Source of the DNA: Thalassospira lucentensis MCCC 1A00383 = DSM 14000 | GTDB taxonomy: Bacteria; Pseudomonadota; Alphaproteobacteria; Rhodospirillales; Thalassospiraceae | Assembly (NCBI RefSeq): GCF_000421265.1 | Contig: NZ_ATWN01000003.1 | Coordinates: 124,001-188,000 of the forward strand | DNA: 64,000 nt | Direction of reading: 5' to 3' | In this document: positions 56,890 to 64,000 of the stretch, piece by piece | How the letters are laid out: the number at the start of each line of letters is the position of its first letter | How positions within the stretch are numbered: the stretch's first letter is position 1 | Position numbers and translations under genes: made by a program | The notes under the pieces: generated by a model | Database searches by the model: none | The model's input: the letters and a program-made list of their open reading frames with translations, nothing else | Told to the model about the DNA's origin: nothing

Positions 56890-57740
56890 GGCGGATAAAA
56901 TTCAATGAAATCAGTGATATTCTTAGATATTCTCAGTATTTTGCCGTTTGCTATTTGCTGTTCTTGGACATATTTACGGAATGGATTTCGCAATGTTCGA
57001 CAAACTGAAAATCCCTGCGTGCAGTCGTGAAAATTCTGTCAACTCCTAAATTAAAATAAAATACCAATTAAACTTATCGGCTCATCAGGGCTTCTTTGAA
57101 ATTATGTTACATGCTTTATCATCTCGACGGGAACACTCGGCGCCTATTCAAGCTTTGCAAAATGAATTTGTTCTAAAAATTCACTCTGCCGCAGATCAGG
57201 AATCTGGGGTCGCGCTCTACACCCTCATTTGTTGCAAAGTCGACGTCCCGAAAAGCAGTCATATCAAGCAACATAAAACCGAAATAGTTGTTCAAGAAAA
57301 TTTTGCGGCAGAAAAATAATTAAATGAAATCATTTTCTTTTTTTCATACCGACAACAATAAACGAGTGGTTCTTGCCTGTTTCGTCCACAAATTACACGA
57401 ATTCACAGAATAGGTAGCCTGTGTCCTGCTTGCCAACGCATTATTCAAACAGGATTGTCAAAAATTGCTTTTTCTTTGAGCAAACATTCAACCTAGCGGT
57501 TATGGCAGGGAAGCCGACGCTGAGGGCCTTGAAAGCTATCTCACCACCAAAAATGTCTGGCACTCTTCGGAAATCGCTTAAACTAAGTGAACTCTGGCAA
57601 CTCGTATGCGGTCACATCGATTAAGGGTGTGACCGTTTTTGATTCAAAAGCATAGTGCCTTTAGAGTGTTTCTGATTGCCAGAATAGCTGACGTTTTCAG
57701 GTAAAATGGGCTGCCAACCGACCTAGATAAACACACCTTA
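56890..57740. other. AT-rich stretch without a supported gene
   Basis: About 850 bases, clearly richer in A and T than the flanks. Only short plus-strand frames occur (71 residues at 57104-57319; 67 residues at 57421-57624), without recognisable domains or ribosome sites. The second ends inside a strong plus-strand terminator, so a decayed gene or small RNA is possible. No integrase or transposase is seen. Confidence 0.5.
57609..57640 (+). terminator. Intrinsic terminator, plus strand
   Basis: CGGTCACA and TGTGACCG form an 8-bp stem with an 11-base loop, followed by TTTTTG. No assured plus-strand gene precedes it. Confidence 0.7.
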
Positions 57741-59897
57741 TCAGAAATTGCCTTCGCGCAGTAGTACACCTGTGGCCTTTCTGAGAAACGCCCCGGCAAT
57801 GCTTTTGCCTTCCCCTTTAAGCTTGACGATTCCCCGTTCAATTCTATCTTTTGATGATTGAGCATCAATCACTTCAAAGACCACCCGATAAACACTCTCG
57901 ATGGGAACCAGCCTTTTATCTTGGTCCTGTTCCACAGCGACCTTCCCGCCATAGATTGACGCAAGAAACGGTGCTTCGAGATAAGAACTATTTACCGGAG
58001 AGACGACCTTTACCATAAGGCTCAGGGATGGTTGCGCGTAGTCGTCAGGATAAAATGTAGCTGACATACCGGCCTGGATTTCCTCAAGCCGGTCTTCGTT
58101 CACATAGCCAACAACCTGATCCATATGTTGATCAACGATCGTGATCAGTGGCTTTTCCTTGCTTACGCTCATTCCCGACCGCAAGTTTTCGTCTAACTCA
58201 ACCACCTTGCCCGCAAAACGGGCCCGAATGGTCATCTTTTGACGCTGCTCCTCATAAGAAACAAGCCTCGCCAAATCACTTTCCATATCCTGCCGGAGAA
58301 TATTGATCCTTGTGCGTTCTTGGCCCCCGGCTGCTTCACGTCGGATGAGTTCCTTGCGCATGGCGATACTCAACTTGGTTTTCTGGATGGAGAAATCCAA
58401 CTCTTCCGCCTTGAGTGTGAGTAGCTCATCACCGACCTTGACGATGTCTCCGCGCCGCACAGCCAAGCTTTGCAAGCTGGCCGCTTCCGGTGCAAACACA
58501 ACACTTCGTTCCCCGGCCTGAAGATATGCCGGCAAATTGATGTTGGTATTCCAAGGAAGGCATAACAAGGCAAGCACAGCCAAACTGCCGCACACAGAGG
58601 CCATCAGGCGGCGGTTCCATTGCATCTGAGATCGCCTTTTGACAATTTCGCAAAGCTCGCGCCAGATCGGCATCCCGATGAGCAATATGATCTCGGCAAC
58701 GAACAAAAAAATGCCGAGAACCTTGAAAAAGAAGCCGTAAACCAGAAGCGCAATACCAGCGAAAAGAATCAGACGATACAGCCAAACCGCAATAGCATAG
58801 GCAATCAGGAAAATCCCGAACTGCCTGCCGGCAGGCTCTGGAGGTGCTTCACCGAAACCAAACAGCGTTTCTCGCAACCACCATTTTGCGCGCGCAAAAG
58901 AACGATCCTGAAGGTTTTCGAAACCCAATGCATCCGACAAAAGGTAGTAACCATCAAATCGCATGAACGGATTAAGGTTAATCACAAGCGTAAGAACCCA
59001 AGTGACTGTTGCGACAAGGAACGCCGCACTCTTTGCAGGTCCTTCGGGCAAAAAACTCCACAGGAAAGTTGCTATTGAGGCCAGACAGAGCTCTGTCACG
59101 ATGCCCGCAGCACCAATACCAAAACGCTTCCGCCGCGAAACCAAACGCCACGCATCAGACGTATCGGTATACAGCACCGGCCACATCACCAGAAAAGCAA
59201 CCCCCATGGTTGGGACACGGCAGCCGGCACGTGTTGCCGCATAAGCATGCCCGAACTCATGAAGTATCTTCGTGAAAATTAACGCTAGACCGTACCAGAC
59301 AACACCTTCCCAACTAAAGAAGTGCAGGAAAGTTGCCGAGAAAGTATCCCACTGGCGCGTGACAAGAAATACCCCGACAATTCCCATCAGAATAATCAGC
59401 ACCCTGATGGTCCTCGAACACAACAAATCTGCAAAGCCGCACGTGGCATCGAGAAATTTTTGGGGTCGTATAAGGGGAACCCTGAAAAACAGATATTGAC
59501 CGAGCAGACGGCGGATAAATCGACCTTTCCCGGCACCTGCAATACGCGACAGGCCTTTTACCCCTTCAGCGGTTTGTTGACGCACCAGAAAATTGGTTCG
59601 CAAGAAATGCACAAGCCAATCAATGCTGGCGTCAGCAGGGCGCTTTCCTGTGGATTTTTCTACTGCTCTTGCAACCGCGTCCGGGGTTGCCAAATGCCAG
59701 AAAGAAAGCAGGTCATGCGCATCACTGGTGATGCGATGAAAGCGGTTACGGACAGGGTCATGAATTGTCCAGGTCGGTATGCCGGCCACATCGGTCGGCC
59801 CTTTCAGCAACTTCAGGTCATCACGTAGTTCTGGCAAACGCGTTTGCGTCGCTTCTGTCCTGCCCGTTGAGACTTCTTTTGCTGTTTCCTCTGCCAT
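57741..59897 (-). CDS. PqqD-like / M50 membrane metalloprotease / HlyD fusion protein
   Basis: 718 residues. N-terminal PqqD-like domain (about 25-110; WTIHDPVRNRFHRITSDAHD). Then a membrane domain with site-2-protease motifs: HEFGH at 213-217 inside a helix, and NPFMRFDG at 309-316 giving the third zinc ligand, so it is likely active. About eight helices follow to near 470, with a C-terminal HlyD/lipoyl-type adaptor (about 480-690) including a coiled-coil-like part. Proteins of this build are annotated in databases as peptide zinc metalloproteases. It is the last gene of an operon with two further adaptors and a TolC-type protein, six bases after the GAF-HlyD gene. It may process and hand over the secreted substrate. 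Confidence 0.85.
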   Translation of the reverse strand: MAEETAKEVSTGRTEATQTRLPELRDDLKLLKGPTDVAGIPTWTIHDPVRNRFHRITSDAHDLLSFWHLATPDAVARAVEKSTGKRPADASIDWLVHFLRTNFLVRQQTAEGVKGLSRIAGAGKGRFIRRLLGQYLFFRVPLIRPQKFLDATCGFADLLCSRTIRVLIILMGIVGVFLVTRQWDTFSATFLHFFSWEGVVWYGLALIFTKILHEFGHAYAATRAGCRVPTMGVAFLVMWPVLYTDTSDAWRLVSRRKRFGIGAAGIVTELCLASIATFLWSFLPEGPAKSAAFLVATVTWVLTLVINLNPFMRFDGYYLLSDALGFENLQDRSFARAKWWLRETLFGFGEAPPEPAGRQFGIFLIAYAIAVWLYRLILFAGIALLVYGFFFKVLGIFLFVAEIILLIGMPIWRELCEIVKRRSQMQWNRRLMASVCGSLAVLALLCLPWNTNINLPAYLQAGERSVVFAPEAASLQSLAVRRGDIVKVGDELLTLKAEELDFSIQKTKLSIAMRKELIRREAAGGQERTRINILRQDMESDLARLVSYEEQRQKMTIRARFAGKVVELDENLRSGMSVSKEKPLITIVDQHMDQVVGYVNEDRLEEIQAGMSATFYPDDYAQPSLSLMVKVVSPVNSSYLEAPFLASIYGGKVAVEQDQDKRLVPIESVYRVVFEVIDAQSSKDRIERGIVKLKGEGKSIAGAFLRKATGVLLREGNF

Positions 59898-59903
59898 CGT
59901 CGC

Positions 59904-61244
59904 TTACCAGCCAACAAATTGACGGAATGCCGAAATCGGGCGACGGAACAGAAAAAAGAAAAGCGATACATCATTCCCCGAAATACGTGCTGTTCCGCGC
60001 AACCCCAGTCTTGGCCGCTCGGTTCCGGAAAATGATGCCTTCATATAATAACTCAACACACCTGACGGCGTTGGTTCCGGGGTGTAGCTGCTATAACGCA
60101 GCTTGGCATCAATCGGATCCAATGGTGAATGATCAAGAAACAGCGTTACGTCAGCACCTGTTTCAAATACGGATGCATCTGCAACAGGCAGTTCTATCAG
60201 AAGTTCTGTATCAAGCGGATCGGCAATCTGCATGAGCGCCTGCCCCGTTTGAACCGGTGTTCCCTCAAGATCCGCCTTGTCCCGAAAGACGGCAACCCCG
60301 TCACGCGGCGAAACGAGCACTACTTTGTTCAGAATACGACGCGCGTAATCCCGCTCTGTTTTGCGCAGTGCCATCCGGCTGCGCAGAACGGCAAGCTCGC
60401 CCTTGACACGCGGATCGACAAAAGATGCCTGCTGAGCACTCATCAACTCGCTTTGCGCAACCAGGAGCTCCTCTTCGGCAACGGCCAGACGGCCTGTAAT
60501 TTCTGTGGCGTCATACCGCAAAAGAACCGTTTCTTCCTTCACCGGCTCATTGGGAGCAACAGAAACGGACTCAATCACACCATTCATTGGTGCTGTCACA
60601 ATTGCGGCTTCGCGTGCAACCACTTCCGCAGGCGCCAACACGGTTTGTTGCACCGGAAAAAACATTGCGGCGAACACAATGAAGGTTGCTGCGATCGCAA
60701 TCATTTTGGTTCGCGTCGCAGAAAAAGATGGCGACCAGGAGCGATCAAGGGCCGTCCAGGCATGGGCTGCCACTTCCCCGACCTTTTCAAGAAGAGCAAT
60801 CTCTTCCGAACGGAACTCCCCCTCGCGAGATATCCAGAGCCCTCCCATCAATTGGCCGGATGGTGCTATCAACGGCAGCCAGAAAGCAGGCTGCTGCCCC
60901 CATTCCTGATAGCCTCGCGGATCCTGGTCTTCGATATCTTGTAGCGGCAACCAACCAGATGAGCTGCCCGCGCCCGTCCCCAAAAAATGACCAAGCACAT
61001 CTGCTTGCCACCGGATATATGGCGCGTTGGTGTCAATGCTTGCAACATCAGAAGCCTGCAAAGGTTTGGCCACCGACTTTCGAACACCAAACAAGGTCGC
61101 CGAGTCAAAAGGAACAAGCCCGCGCAGTTGGTTGACCAAAACAAACGCAAGATCAGAAAGGTTTCTGGCGTGCCTAACCTCTTTCTCAAACTGAAAAAGA
61201 CGCAAAAGGGCTGTTTTGTTCGCTGGTGTCGCTTTTGGTGTCAT
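59904..61244 (-). CDS. GAF domain-HlyD membrane-fusion protein
   Basis: 446 residues. Cytoplasmic GAF-like domain (about 15-170; FDSATLFGV, WLPLIAPSGQLMGGLWIS), one membrane helix (about 182-200), then a periplasmic lipoyl/HlyD adaptor (VTAPMNGVIESVSVAPNEPVKEETVLLRYD in parts, a coiled coil near 255-320, and VVLVSPRDGVAVFRD). A GAF domain on an adaptor is uncommon and suggests cytoplasmic ligand control or a scaffold. The ATG follows directly on the stop of the upstream adaptor gene. Confidence 0.85.
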   Translation of the reverse strand: MTPKATPANKTALLRLFQFEKEVRHARNLSDLAFVLVNQLRGLVPFDSATLFGVRKSVAKPLQASDVASIDTNAPYIRWQADVLGHFLGTGAGSSSGWLPLQDIEDQDPRGYQEWGQQPAFWLPLIAPSGQLMGGLWISREGEFRSEEIALLEKVGEVAAHAWTALDRSWSPSFSATRTKMIAIAATFIVFAAMFFPVQQTVLAPAEVVAREAAIVTAPMNGVIESVSVAPNEPVKEETVLLRYDATEITGRLAVAEEELLVAQSELMSAQQASFVDPRVKGELAVLRSRMALRKTERDYARRILNKVVLVSPRDGVAVFRDKADLEGTPVQTGQALMQIADPLDTELLIELPVADASVFETGADVTLFLDHSPLDPIDAKLRYSSYTPEPTPSGVLSYYMKASFSGTERPRLGLRGTARISGNDVSLFFFLFRRPISAFRQFVGW

Positions 61245-62018
61245 CTACGGGTTCAACGGGGTCGAAAATTGCGCAGTTCCGCTCATGCCTGCGATCAGGT
61301 TCGATGTATCGGAATTTTCCGCAAAACGCGCATAGACATTGACGGTCTGGCTTATCGGATCAATTTGCGCCCCCAGTCTAAGAATCTCGGCTTCGAGAGT
61401 CTTGCCCGTTTCATCGACAATCACATTGAACGCGCGCCCGGTTTTCAGCCAGGATAACCAACCAGACGGGATAACCAATTCGAGTTCCAGGACGCTGTCA
61501 TCAAGTATTGAGATAAGCGGATCACCCGGTGCGACCGTCTCGTGGGGCTGGACATCGCGCCGGATCACACGCCCCTGATATGGGGCCGTAATTTGACATT
61601 GGCTTGCCACATACCCGGCTGCTGTCAACTCTGCTTGTGCTTTGGCGACGGCTGCTTCACTTAAAGCAACTTCCAGTGCGCCAGCAGACTGAAGCTTCAA
61701 AAGCTTTTTCTTGTTTTCAAGCAACTTGCGCTCGCCAACAAGGGTCGCTTTTGCAATATCCTGATGCGCACGCATCAACCGACAGTCAAAACCGACAAGC
61801 AAATCCCCCTTGTCAAACCTCTGCCCTTCGACAAACGGAATGTCCGTAACCCGCCCGGAAATTTGACTGGAAAGAACCGCACTGCTTGACGCTTTCAACA
61901 AGGCACGGACCGATTGCTGTTCTTGCGCATCAGAGACAGAAACAAAGGCCCAAAGCCCGATCATTACGATCAGGCTCCGGGCAAAAAATCTTGGTATGGT
62001 CACTATAACTGGCAACAT
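61245..62018 (-). CDS. HlyD-family periplasmic adaptor
   Basis: 257 residues from the ATG at 62018, which follows the TolC-type stop (TGAAATG). A longer frame to 62123 would overlap that gene by 100 bases and lacks a signal. N-terminal signal or anchor (LIVMIGLWAFVSVSDA), lipoyl half motifs SSQISGRVTDIPFVEGQRFDKGDLL (in parts), a hairpin region, ITAPYQGRVIRRDVQPHE, and a beta-barrel. Shorter than RND adaptors. Probably links the inner-membrane parts to the outer-membrane channel. Confidence 0.85.
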   Translation of the reverse strand: MLPVIVTIPRFFARSLIVMIGLWAFVSVSDAQEQQSVRALLKASSSAVLSSQISGRVTDIPFVEGQRFDKGDLLVGFDCRLMRAHQDIAKATLVGERKLLENKKKLLKLQSAGALEVALSEAAVAKAQAELTAAGYVASQCQITAPYQGRVIRRDVQPHETVAPGDPLISILDDSVLELELVIPSGWLSWLKTGRAFNVIVDETGKTLEAEILRLGAQIDPISQTVNVYARFAENSDTSNLIAGMSGTAQFSTPLNP

Positions 62019-62019
62019 T

Positions 62020-63690
62020 TCAGGAGGTAAACCAGGAAACCAACTTCTTAATGGGATCCTGATCTTTCTCTTCAGTTTCCTGTTCGCGGGTGGTTGTTTC
62101 AATTTGCTGACGAATTTCATCATCGTCTGGCATCTTGATATCGCCCGTAAACCACTGTGACGTCACGTTCTGAATCTCGGCTGCGAGCGTTTTGATATCC
62201 TTGCCGGAAACTTTATCTGGCAACGGGTCCCCCCCCAAAGAAAGATAAAGCCGCCCAACCGAATTGCGCATTTGGGCAAAGGCCAGATCCCGGCGCAGCT
62301 CCGAAAGCAGATACTGCAGGTCCGCACGAATGGCTTCGCGCTGGCCGGCACTGCCCGTGCTGACATTGGCATCGATTTGACCTTTGATACCTTCTTCTAC
62401 GTTATAGAGCTCGGATACCGTTTGAAACTCGTCAATTGATTGGGTGTAACCGGCAAGCGCAATGTGCACCTGGCTCATCACCGCCATGCTCATCGCGTAA
62501 CGGCGATAGTCGACGACATCAAGGCGTCCCTCTGCCTGCTCGATACGTTTTGGCCCTGTAAAGACCTCGAAGAGGTTCTTGTTGATCGAAGCCCCCCAGG
62601 AGAACCAGGTCTGTTCCCACGCGTAGGAGTTACTGTCGTAGTTCCAGGCTGTATCAAGTTCCAGTCCGGGCAGCATTTCAAGATATGCACGACGGACATC
62701 CTTGTGGCTGATGCGCTGCTGATAGGCTTCTTCATGCAGTTCCGGACGGTGCAAAAGAGCGATACGTTCCAGCTTGTCGACGTCACCGATCCTGATGTCG
62801 GGCACCTGAAAATCAACAGGCCCCGGATCCAGAGTGTATTTGGTACCCGGTTCCAAATTCATCAGGGTCGCAAGCTGGGTCTTTGCAGCATTCAGTTCCC
62901 GACGCAAGACCTTAAGCTGACGTAACGTATCAAGCAGTTCTTTTTGATACCGTAGCGCACTTAGCGGCGCTTCACTTCCCGATGCCTGCGCTTCGCGTAC
63001 ATCTTCAAGGGCCTTTTCTACCGTAGCCGATAGCGGTGCAATCCTTTCCAGCAAACGTTCCGCTGAAACAGCATTCCAGAAAGCGGCACGCACATCCTGG
63101 GTGATATTATGAACGACTTTGCGGCGGCGCTCTTCGGCGATTAATACGCGGTCGGCGACTTGCTGCGCACGAACATAGCTCAAGCCGAAGTCCAGAATGT
63201 TCCATGTAACGCCAATACTGGCGGTATTTATATCCCGGTCGCTAGACGTCGAATTTTCAAGTGATTGGGATCCGGTCGTCAGCGACTTGCTGCTCGAACC
63301 ATTGAAATTGTCGCGCCCATCATACCCTGCCTCGGCAGACAACGTTGGCAAAAGATCAAGATTGGCCACAGTCAGGTTGTTGCTGGCAAGCGCACTTTCC
63401 ATCAGCTTGAGACGCTGATCAAGATTGTATTTAAGGGCGCGGGCCGTTGCCTCATACACAGTAATTGGCGCCGTCACCTTTTCCTGATCAGCAAACAACG
63501 CCTTGCGATCGGTCTCAACACGATTGAGGTGATCTGCCATTGTCATTGTTTCCGGAACAACCGCACAGGCCCCAAGCAACAACATACTGCTGGCTGCCAT
63601 CATTCTTGGCAGCGCCGAACTGCCAGTTTCACGACGTTTAACTGTATCCAAAGACAAAAAAGTCTCCCCCGTATTTGTCTTTTTAATCAT
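62020..63690 (-). CDS. TolC-family outer-membrane efflux lipoprotein
   Basis: 556 residues. Lipobox LLLGAC near 37-42 gives a lipidated N-terminal Cys; the N-terminus before it is long and the true start may be a later Met. Two OEP repeats with long coiled coils (ATARALKYNLDQRLKLMESALASNNLTVANLDLLPTLSAEAGYDG in parts; LLHRPELHEEAYQQRISHKDVRRAYLEMLPGLELD in parts) are characteristic. The charged C-terminal tail (TTREQETEEKDQDPIKKLVSW) is unusual. Outer-membrane exit duct of the adjacent adaptor set. Confidence 0.9.
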   Translation of the reverse strand: MIKKTNTGETFLSLDTVKRRETGSSALPRMMAASSMLLLGACAVVPETMTMADHLNRVETDRKALFADQEKVTAPITVYEATARALKYNLDQRLKLMESALASNNLTVANLDLLPTLSAEAGYDGRDNFNGSSSKSLTTGSQSLENSTSSDRDINTASIGVTWNILDFGLSYVRAQQVADRVLIAEERRRKVVHNITQDVRAAFWNAVSAERLLERIAPLSATVEKALEDVREAQASGSEAPLSALRYQKELLDTLRQLKVLRRELNAAKTQLATLMNLEPGTKYTLDPGPVDFQVPDIRIGDVDKLERIALLHRPELHEEAYQQRISHKDVRRAYLEMLPGLELDTAWNYDSNSYAWEQTWFSWGASINKNLFEVFTGPKRIEQAEGRLDVVDYRRYAMSMAVMSQVHIALAGYTQSIDEFQTVSELYNVEEGIKGQIDANVSTGSAGQREAIRADLQYLLSELRRDLAFAQMRNSVGRLYLSLGGDPLPDKVSGKDIKTLAAEIQNVTSQWFTGDIKMPDDDEIRQQIETTTREQETEEKDQDPIKKLVSWFTS

Positions 63691-63693
63691 CTC

Positions 63694-64000
63694 TTATGCT
63701 TCGTCCAATAATGCGTCCAAAAGAGCTGTTTCCCGCATGCCGACAGAAGATGCCAACTCAGCAGAGAAGCCACTGGCTCTTGGTGAATAATCGTTAAAGG
63801 TCAAGAGATCACCGTCTTCGGAAGGTTGCCCGTCGTTTCCGCCCAGGAACGAATTGGCAAGGCCACTCAGTCCACCACCGGCATCACCAAGAAGGCCCGA
63901 AAGACCACCGGAACTTCCACCATCAGCAATACTGCCAAGGCTCCCCGATGACCCGCCAGCAAAGCCACCCGAACCAGTTGAGCCCCCCACACTACCACCA
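63694..64000 (-). CDS. Gly/Ser-rich protein, C-terminal part (5' end outside window)
   Basis: At least 102 residues are open to the right edge; an apparent GTG start at 63990 is not needed because the frame continues upstream. The N-terminal part is dominated by Gly and Ser (GGSxGS, GGLSGLLGDAGGG), the end is non-repetitive and acidic (LLTFNDYSPRASGF, ALLDALLDEA). Such composition occurs at the ends of large secreted or surface proteins. It ends three bases before the TolC-type gene and is the likely first gene and cargo of this operon. Confidence 0.7.
   Translation of the reverse strand, partial: GGSVGGSTGSGGFAGGSSGSLGSIADGGSSGGLSGLLGDAGGGLSGLANSFLGGNDGQPSEDGDLLTFNDYSPRASGFSAELASSVGMRETALLDALLDEA

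Noticed and set aside
57104-57319. 71-residue plus-strand frame
   Set aside because: No ribosome site, no family resemblance, and it lies in AT-rich sequence; not listed as a gene.
1-64000. CRISPR arrays, insertion sequences, rRNA genes
   Set aside because: Looked for regularly spaced repeats, transposase-like proteins and rRNA; none seen.

Overview
The window looks like chromosome of a marine or soil alphaproteobacterium. A Thalassospira-like Rhodospirillales member is my best guess, from moderate-to-high GC, a five-step hut pathway with HutF and HutG, several TRAP and ABC uptake systems, and the general protein style. This is inference; no rRNA or other marker gene is present.

Layout. (1) 1-13.4 kb: the 3' part of a hybrid NRPS / AT-less (trans-AT-like) PKS assembly line ending in a thioesterase, with a convergent Sfp-type phosphopantetheinyl transferase. 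The first adenylation domain carries a serine-type code, and the last one is interrupted by a methyltransferase. (2) 13.4-16.3 kb: a minus-strand operon with two DUF697 proteins, an SPFH/prohibitin-like protein and a tiny membrane protein. (3) 16.5-21 kb: a four-gene plus-strand operon with 4-base overlaps, encoding a membrane sensor-like protein, a sensor/HAMP-MFS fusion, an ABC_sub_bind-type periplasmic protein and a GNAT acetyltransferase. (4) 21-27.7 kb: a lone TAXI binding protein, a diaminopropionate ammonia-lyase-like PLP enzyme, a pair of SyrD/PvdE-like peptide-exporting ABC half-transporters and a type II thioesterase. These last genes are probably accessory to the assembly line. (5) 27.9-31.1 kb: a DctPQM TRAP transporter. 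(6) 31.2-43.3 kb: histidine utilisation, namely hutU, hutG, a HAL paralogue lacking the MIO tripeptide, hutVWX transport, hutH and hutI on the minus strand, and hutF and hutC on the plus strand, with a perfect palindromic operator between the divergent arms. (7) 43.4-56.7 kb: a histidine kinase and a sigma-54-type response regulator, then a -24/-12 promoter preceded by two matching inverted repeats. This promoter drives two binding proteins, a branched-chain-type ABC transporter, two iron-type alcohol dehydrogenases and a GabD-like aldehyde dehydrogenase. I read this as regulated uptake and oxidation of an alcohol, diol or hydroxy acid.

(8) 56.8-64 kb: at 56.84 kb lies the 3' half of a tRNA-Leu(CAA) without its 5' half, the kind of scar left at one end of an integrated element. 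To its right, after about 0.8 kb of AT-rich DNA, is a minus-strand operon with a Gly/Ser-rich protein (partial, cut by the window edge), a TolC-type outer-membrane lipoprotein, a short HlyD adaptor, a GAF-HlyD adaptor and a PqqD-like/M50 peptidase/HlyD fusion. No ABC ATPase is visible. This looks like an export or processing machine for the Gly/Ser-rich protein in which a membrane metalloprotease takes the usual place of the ABC protein, and it is my best candidate for a little-described system.

A recurring architectural feature is a strong RNA hairpin directly behind a binding-protein gene and before the permease genes, seen in the TRAP, hutXWV and branched-chain-type transporters.
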